Shown here: positions 59,139 to 64,000 of the stretch, piece after piece
Layout: each line of letters opens with the position of its first letter
Numbering within the stretch: position 1 is the first letter of the stretch
DNA from: Amyloporia xantha
Taxonomy: Eukaryota > Basidiomycota > Agaricomycetes > Polyporales > Adustoporiaceae
DNA: 64,000 nucleotides
Assembly (NCBI GenBank): GCA_036971615.1
Contig: JAYKKR010000040.1
Span: forward strand, 218,362 to 282,361
Direction of reading: 5' to 3'
Program-made: the position numbers and the translations under genes
The notes under the pieces: generated by a model
What the model was told of the DNA's origin: nothing
The model's input: the letters and a program-made list of their open reading frames with translations, nothing else
The model's database searches: none

Positions 59139-59300
59139 GAGGAATATCGGTCAGGAACGATATTCCATGATAACACGATCACGAGGAAATGCGGAATATC
59201 GTCCGTGAACGATATTCCGCGATATCTCGATCATGATCAAGTGCGGAATATCGATCTAGGACGATATTCCGTGATTGTGAGCGTCCGACGGGCATCAAAA
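59139..59300. repeat. Palindrome-cored satellite, array 2 (3 units)
   Basis: Three more units of the GGAATATCG / CGATATTCC palindrome at about 59139, 59191 and 59243, spaced 52 bases. The sequence after the last unit (gtccgacgggcatcaaaatc) is similar to a spacer in array 1 (cctccgatgggacaaaaatg), so both arrays belong to one family and share orientation. Confidence 0.85.
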
Positions 59301-59375
59301 TCAAAGCCTTACTCGTGAAAACAACAAGTCATCGTCTTCTAATCACAAGGTAGATGTCTATTCATAATATTCTAG

Positions 59376-59639
59376 CAATATTATTACAGCTTACTGTCTT
59401 GGACTCAGACCACATCTAAACGTATTTTACGACGATGCTTCAAGTGCAACAAGACCGGACATTTGAAACTGCAATGTGATTTTTATCAATGTGGCTGCTG
59501 CCAAAAATATGCACCAGGACACACTTATTATGATTGTCCTGGGCACTTTGCAGCTATGGGTGGTGGGCAGAGATCGTACCATGCAGAGGATATGTATGAC
59601 GATCATGCGGAGATGTTATATGGTGATGGGGAGCAGTAA
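59376..59639 (+). CDS. CCHC zinc-knuckle coding piece
   Basis: An open stretch without its own ATG; it most likely begins at a splice acceptor (ttacag at 59389 or ctcag at 59408). It encodes CFKCNKTGHLKLQC, a perfect CX2CX4HX4C knuckle, followed by a second cysteine/histidine cluster (CGCCQKYAPGHTYYDC) with wider spacing, and an acidic tail ending DDHAEMLYGDGEQ. Zinc knuckles bind single-stranded nucleic acid and are common in Gag and other mobile-element proteins. The upstream exon was not found. It directly follows satellite array 2. Confidence 0.6.
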   Translation, partial: QYYYSLLSWTQTTSKRILRRCFKCNKTGHLKLQCDFYQCGCCQKYAPGHTYYDCPGHFAAMGGGQRSYHAEDMYDDHAEMLYGDGEQ

Positions 59640-60437
59640 ATACCAAAGTAATCTTATGTGACTGGACTTTGAAAAGAGATGTCATACCCATAACAACTCA
59701 ATGGAAACCGATCAAAGGCACTACCCAACTTGGCAGTGATAATATATTTTTCCAGCCTAGTTATATACTTACCTGCAAGAGGAACATCTTCTCAAGCATG
59801 CAGGCAGGCACAGGGAATTCTGCACCCAGAATAGAAAAGATACTGGCTGAAAGAATAAGTCTTTGTCCGGTTCAGGATTTCATCAATTCATGGTAAAGTG
59901 AAGATATTGTGTGGGCTTGTGAAGGCCAGCACTTACAAATAGCAGGAGAGCTACTGAGGCCTCTGATATATAGTAATGATCTGTGTCAGAGATGCTTGAG
60001 GCTTACTATATTGGATAATGGGCTGTCTCTTAGGCAGCCTTGGAGAGTGAATTTAGTCGGCTAGAATATTCATGGGTTCATGAAAAGTGTAATATTTGTC
60101 AACAGCTTGCCTTCAACAATTCAAATATAAAGTCTCATATATAATTGGGATTAAAACCAGCATTGCACTCCAACCTTCTTACTTGATAAGAATACCTGCT
60201 GTCTGTCAAGCTTGGTTAGATATATGGAAGTCATATTATCATTATATAGTATTTTCTATATAGGTGAGGGTTGGTATTGGGTTCACCATGCATTACATTG
60301 CGAACCAGTATGCGAATACTTCACAATAAATATTCGCAATCTAGAAGATTTGATTGATAGCTTGATGTAACTGTTTCAATCTTGAAACAGAATTGTCCTC
60401 GTTGTTATTATTACTATGTTAATTAGGTTATTATGCC
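59640..60437. other. AT-rich non-coding stretch
   Basis: No gene I can support. Short frames only. Confidence 0.4.
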
Positions 60438-61075
60438 TGCTCGCCGTGCATGTGGTGAGGTATTGCCCAGGCTGCGAGAATATTATGGTAACGATGCCAA
60501 TAATATATTGTTGCAGACTGAGTGAGCAGAGGCAAAAACCGTAGGGAGATCTGATGCGGCATCAGGACAGATGTGTCAGTGTCGGACATGGTAAATGGAT
60601 CCAATCTGCACAAAGAGTGAGGAGCGATGATGATGATTGCTCAGGTCAAGGAGGTAAGATTTGTGTGCGGCAACGGAACATGTGTGTGGGTGCAGGAGAT
60701 AGAAATTCTCAGGATCACAGACAAAAGACAGAGCCTGTGAGAGCCTGGCTCCATCCTCTCCTCAGTCGCTCACAGGCTGCATCTATCTTCTGTCTGTGAT
60801 CCTGAGAATTTCTATCTCCTGCACCCACACACATGTTCCGTTGCCGCACACAAATCTTACCTCCTTGGACCTGAGCAATCATCATCGCTCCTCACTCTTT
60901 GTGCAGATTGGATCCATTTACCATGTCCGACACTGACACATCTGTCCTGATGCCGCATCAGATCTCCCTACGGTTTTTGCCTCTGCTCACTCAGTCTGCA
61001 ACAATATATTATTGGCATCGTTACCATAATATTCTCGCAGCCTGGGCAATACCTCACCACATGCACGGCGAGCAA
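60438..61075. repeat. 0.64 kb near-perfect inverted repeat
   Basis: Left arm 60438-60744 and right arm about 60767-61075 are reverse complements with only a few differences (a one-base gap in ggtc(c)aaggagg and small changes next to the centre). About 20 bases lie between them. Each arm encodes, reading outward from the centre, a stretch such as MSDTDTSVLMPHQISLRFLP; in the right arm this continues past the repeat to a stop at 61144 (73 codons from the ATG at 60923, ending with CNNCKTLF). The near identity points to a recent origin. Confidence 0.88.
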
Positions 61076-61204
61076 TCACAAGCAGGTAGACCAAAGAATC
61101 ATTTTATCTGTAACAACTGTAAAACATTATTTAATCTTGAATGATATACATGCAATGCATGATTTTTGTGTGGTACATTTGAGGCGATTGATAATTGCGT
61201 GGAA

Positions 61205-61270
61205 TAGATTGTTTCTGCTAGGATATATATAAGATTGCTGACGACATTATTTTGAACTCCATCTGATGAT
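61205..61270 (+). repeat. Diverged direct repeat B, copy 1
   Basis: Shares tctgctaggatatatata and gacgacattattttga-like blocks with 62203-62275. Further right, 61489-61535 resembles 62325-62385 (tgatgctgaaaaatgctaat versus tgatactgaaaaacactaat). The two loci are therefore copies of one longer segment with a ~200-base difference in the middle. Confidence 0.65.
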
Positions 61271-61822
61271 GTTTGGCAAGTCGGCTTGACATGATTTTTC
61301 AAACCAGACAGGTCATATATTATATTCTATTGCTGCTACTTGACTTGATAATTGACCTCATCACCAATCCTCATAGTGAGCTTGAACAGTGCATTATCAC
61401 GTCCACTACTAAGATACTTAATATTAAGCACAACCGGTACACTACTGCATCTTCAGGTGGCATGATGCCAGATCTTCGAATGTCGTTCTCTCAGTTTCCT
61501 GATGCTGAAAAATGCTAATATATGTTGCAGCAGAAACGGTCTAATACGACATAAATCTATGAGTTCTAGGCAAGAAAACGACTATAACTACGTAGCATTC
61601 ATCACAGGCTATACACAAAAATGATTGTATCTTTATAACACAAATGGATGAGAATGTGAATACCATATAATATCGCTTCAACTACAAGCTGAGGTATCTT
61701 CATTTTCCATAGAGATAGATGACAACATGTTACATTACTATTATATTGTCTCTCGCTCGGCAGTGGGACATCCATCCACACATGTGTACCCAAGATGGTT
61801 TTATAATCTGATGACATATGGT

Positions 61823-61852
61823 GCGGCATTGACTCATGGGTGGAAATGCCGC
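61823..61852. repeat. Hairpin GCGGCATT-N14-AATGCCGC
   Basis: Perfect eight-base arms. A similar hairpin is at 62723-62752, and single gcggcat/atgccgc words occur at 60552, 60950, 62790 and 63160. Confidence 0.6.
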
Positions 61853-62202
61853 AAATTACTGCGAGTGTCTTGAGTGTGCTTGTAATTGATCGCTGGGCTT
61901 ACTGAATGCAGAATATCGAAGTTTAGCATAGATCTGCTGTTGACCGGTCGATTGGAGGACTGCTGTTACCCACTGTGATATCACGCATCACAAACATTAT
62001 AAAGTGCTACATCTGCACGAATGTGTCACATGATCATATTTATCTTGTGGGAGGTACAAATGGATGATTGCCTTTGTTAGACAAACAATATGACTTGCTC
62101 TGTGATCAGGATGTCTTGCAGCAGTGTCGCACAGCGGACAATGGGGGACATATAAGAATGACATGACACAATATTTAAAATACAAGCGGCGAGTAGCTTT
62201 AG

Positions 62203-62275
62203 AGTGCTTCTGCTAGGATATATATTAGACTGATGACGATGTTATTTTGAGCTTCACTAGATGCCATATGCGGCT
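62203..62275 (+). repeat. Diverged direct repeat B, copy 2
   Basis: See 61205-61270. This copy is followed after ~90 bases by an open frame at 62367. The corresponding place after copy 1 (around 61530) has a related gcagcagaaacg word but no open frame, suggesting that copy 1 has lost its gene. Confidence 0.65.
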
Positions 62276-62366
62276 TGGACACCACCACGGCATGGAGTGA
62301 TGTGGTGCAAGCCCTGATGTAATTCTCACGATTTCTTGATACTGAAAAACACTAATTACAGTATAT

Positions 62367-62627
62367 ATGGCACAGCAGAACGTCAATTATTCATTCCGTC
62401 CTCCTTTTGACAGCATTCTCTACACAATCGCCTTTTATGCGAATGAGTGGGAAACATTCATAATTGACTTCCACATTACAGAAGATTGTCCAATTGGCCT
62501 TGTACGTCTCATCATATTTTTAAACATTGCCTGCTACCCTCTGTGTATATTTACGACCTTAGGTATTAGCTATCTACGTCATGGAGAAACTGCCATTCAA
62601 TACAAGGTGACCACAACGAGATACTGA
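62367..62627 (+). CDS. Possible small protein in the AT-rich region
   Basis: 86 codons from an ATG; aromatic-rich and hydrophobic in its second half (LVRLIIFLNIACYPLCIF, a possible membrane segment). No family recognised. A donor-like aaggtgacc near 62606 might splice to a further exon. It lies downstream of repeat B copy 2. Confidence 0.3.
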   Translation: MAQQNVNYSFRPPFDSILYTIAFYANEWETFIIDFHITEDCPIGLVRLIIFLNIACYPLCIFTTLGISYLRHGETAIQYKVTTTRY

Positions 62628-62722
62628 CGACACTCATTAGTAAGTGCATTGATTGCGTCCCACAAACAGTTATGATGATTGCAGCTAATAGAATATGTAA
62701 TCAATACTATTGAATAGAAAGT

Positions 62723-62752
62723 GCGGCATCGGACCATGTGATCATATGCCGC
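62723..62752. repeat. Hairpin GCGGCAT-N16-ATGCCGC
   Basis: Perfect seven-base arms, same family as 61823-61852. Confidence 0.6.
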
Positions 62753-63216
62753 AACATAGGCTGTGGCATAGAGCCACATACTCCGATGCCGCTCACAACA
62801 ACTTGTGGTGCTTGCATGAGCAGTAGAGTAGAACCCAAGCCTATGTTTTCAAACACGTCGTTCAGATAGAATGATATTGAGTCCAAATGCACAAAAGCCG
62901 TTAGAACTCCAGTCCAGAGCTTTAGTCCAGAATTCATGAAGCGCATCCTATTATGTTATATTGAGAAATACATCTTTGGCAGATAATCCGCAGGAAGCGG
63001 TAACGAAACACAGCATGGCGTGGTCTGCAACGGACCTTGCAATGATGGTCACATTGCCACCAGCTTCTTTGATCGCCGATAAAGATACTGTGCCAATCAG
63101 CAAATCATGAGGCTGGACCCGATGGATTGGACAACAACGCATCACCAGGTGATCAACATGCGGCATCGGCACTCACAAATGAGTTATACATGGACGTAAT
63201 TAGGAGACTGAGAAAC

Positions 63217-63225
63217 GTATATAAG
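63217..63225 (+). promoter_or_regulatory. TATA box of the last small gene
   Basis: gtatataag about 50 bases upstream of the ATG at 63273. Confidence 0.55.
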
Positions 63226-63272
63226 AGGCAGGGTGATGTGAGTTTGAGGGTATCGAAAGTCTCTCATTCACA

Positions 63273-63580
63273 ATGAGCCAGTATTCAAGGTCAAGAACAA
63301 ACCGTGAGAGGGATCAAATTTTTATCCTCCGTCGCACATGTTCTATTTTTACTGCTCTGCAAGAAGAATTTGAGCAGCGACCAGGAACAACTCCGCTTGT
63401 CTACTCTCACAGCTACTGGGATGAATGGGCACTTCGTGTAGTGTATCAAGCGGTTAGTAGAGAAACTTCATTACAAGAATGATGGTAATGTACTAATGGT
63501 TTCAGCAGCTCCTGATGGTTGAGCTGCAGCAAGACATGGAGCGGCACGGATATGATATACTGCAGCTCAAGATCATTTAG
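63273..63580 (+). CDS. Small two-exon subtelomeric protein
   Basis: Exons 63273-63452 and 63506-63580, 84 residues. The basic N-terminus (SQYSRSRTNRERDQ) is followed by LQEEFEQRPGTT and YSYWDEWALRVVYQA-like sequence at the intron, then QLLMVELQQDMERHGYDILQ. The intron site and the W-x-E-W-A-x-R-V pattern match the gene at 58600. The acidic tail of that gene is not present before the stop, but two aspartate-rich coding-like segments lie just downstream (63661-63766), so a longer spliced form is possible. A TATA box is well placed. Function unknown. Confidence 0.55.
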
Positions 63581-63660
63581 ACATGACTGTCGATGTTGCA
63601 CTGGATCTCCTCAAGGAGAGCGACTTGGCGAAGAGCCATGGATGGATTTAGTGTTCGGTG

Positions 63661-63766
63661 GGTGGCATGCAAGACGTCGATGATGACATATATTGATAAA
63701 TCATTACCTATGGATTGTCCATTTAGAATGGCTAGGTGGTGGCACGCAAGATGACGATGAGGACAT
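63661..63766 (+). repeat. Duplicated 29-base acidic coding-like segment
   Basis: GGTGGCATGCAAGACG... at 63661-63689 and a close match at 63738-63766. Read in one frame they give GGMQDVDDDIY and GGTQDDDEDMDMQG; the second reading frame ends at a TAG formed by the first telomeric unit. They may be remnants of a last exon of the small gene or of an older copy. Confidence 0.5.
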
Positions 63767-63776
63767 GGACATGCAA

Positions 63777-63987
63777 GGTTAGGTTAGGTTAGGTTAGGTT
63801 AGGTTAGGTTAGGTTAGGTTAGGTTAGGTTAGGTTAGGTTAGGTTAGGTTAGGTTAGGTTAGGTTAGGTTAGGTTAGGTTAGGTTAGGTTAGGTTAGGTT
63901 AGGTTAGGTTAGGGTTAGGTTAGGTTAGGTTAGGTTAGGTTAGGTTAGGTTAGGTTAGGTTAGGTTAGGTTAGGTTAGGTTAGGTTA
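63777..63987 (+). repeat. TTAGG telomere-type array (~42 units)
   Basis: About 211 bases of perfect TTAGG with a single six-base TTAGGG unit at 63909-63914. The G-rich strand reads toward the right edge, so the chromosome end should lie on that side. The array is followed by at least 12 non-telomeric bases (aggtgctgtcga), so it is not the very end of the molecule. Confidence 0.95.
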
Positions 63988-64000
63988 GAGGTGCTGTCGA

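Noticed and set aside
57683..59300. CRISPR array
   Set aside because: The regular spacing is tempting, but the repeats are imperfect palindromes in eukaryotic DNA, the linkers are related to one another rather than unique, and there are no cas genes. A tandem satellite explains it.

Overview
The window is fungal nuclear DNA, most likely from a mushroom-forming basidiomycete (Agaricomycete). Reasons: multi-exon genes with mostly ~45-70 nt GT-AG introns and several microexons; a NACHT-WD40 receptor; a cluster of agaricomycete-type F-box/leucine-rich proteins; a CACTA-type transposase of the kind common in these fungi; and ordinary fungal genes (CHS7, VPS29, MDM35, VPS74/GOLPH3, allantoinase). 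The species cannot be named from the sequence alone. All exon structures below were read by hand. Exon sums and phases were checked for the genes called with high confidence.

Layout. 1-1245: gene-poor flank holding one copy of a dispersed repeat (second copy at 54.0 kb). 1246-5741: a 7-exon NLR-like gene (helical N-terminus, NACHT, WD40). 6.9-19.7 kb: a family region with four minus-strand F-box genes sharing one intron position, a decayed fifth fragment, and a divergent BTB gene. A dead copy of the BTB gene shows that an F-box + BTB block was duplicated. 20.0-31 kb: core genes (allantoinase, Yippee-like protein, Vps29, Mdm35, a Zn2Cys6 regulator, a dynein roadblock light chain). 31-34.7 kb: no convincing gene. 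34.7-38.5 kb: CHS7 and an unrecognised conserved-looking protein. 42.6-49.9 kb: Vps74/GOLPH3, a divergent G-alpha protein and a proline-rich NPF-motif protein. 50.7-53.4 kb: a 15-exon flavin monooxygenase with one frame break.

From 54 kb the sequence becomes repeat-rich and then AT-rich: a broken CACTA transposase, two copies of a tRNA-derived SINE, a four-unit TTAGG tract, two palindrome-cored satellite arrays around a small two-exon gene, a zinc-knuckle coding piece, a 0.64 kb near-perfect inverted repeat, further diverged repeats, a second small two-exon gene apparently related to the first, and a ~211 bp TTAGG array just before the right edge. The TTAGG strand runs toward the right, so the right side should be telomere-proximal. 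The ~6.6 kb between the two same-orientation TTAGG tracts looks like a telomere-associated element, comparable in layout to yeast Y' elements. This is the most unusual part of the window.

How the parts relate: the centre is ordinary housekeeping sequence (secretory and retromer trafficking, purine catabolism, chitin synthase export). It is flanked by fast-evolving recognition and ubiquitin-ligase adaptor genes on the left and by a mobile-element-rich subtelomere on the right.
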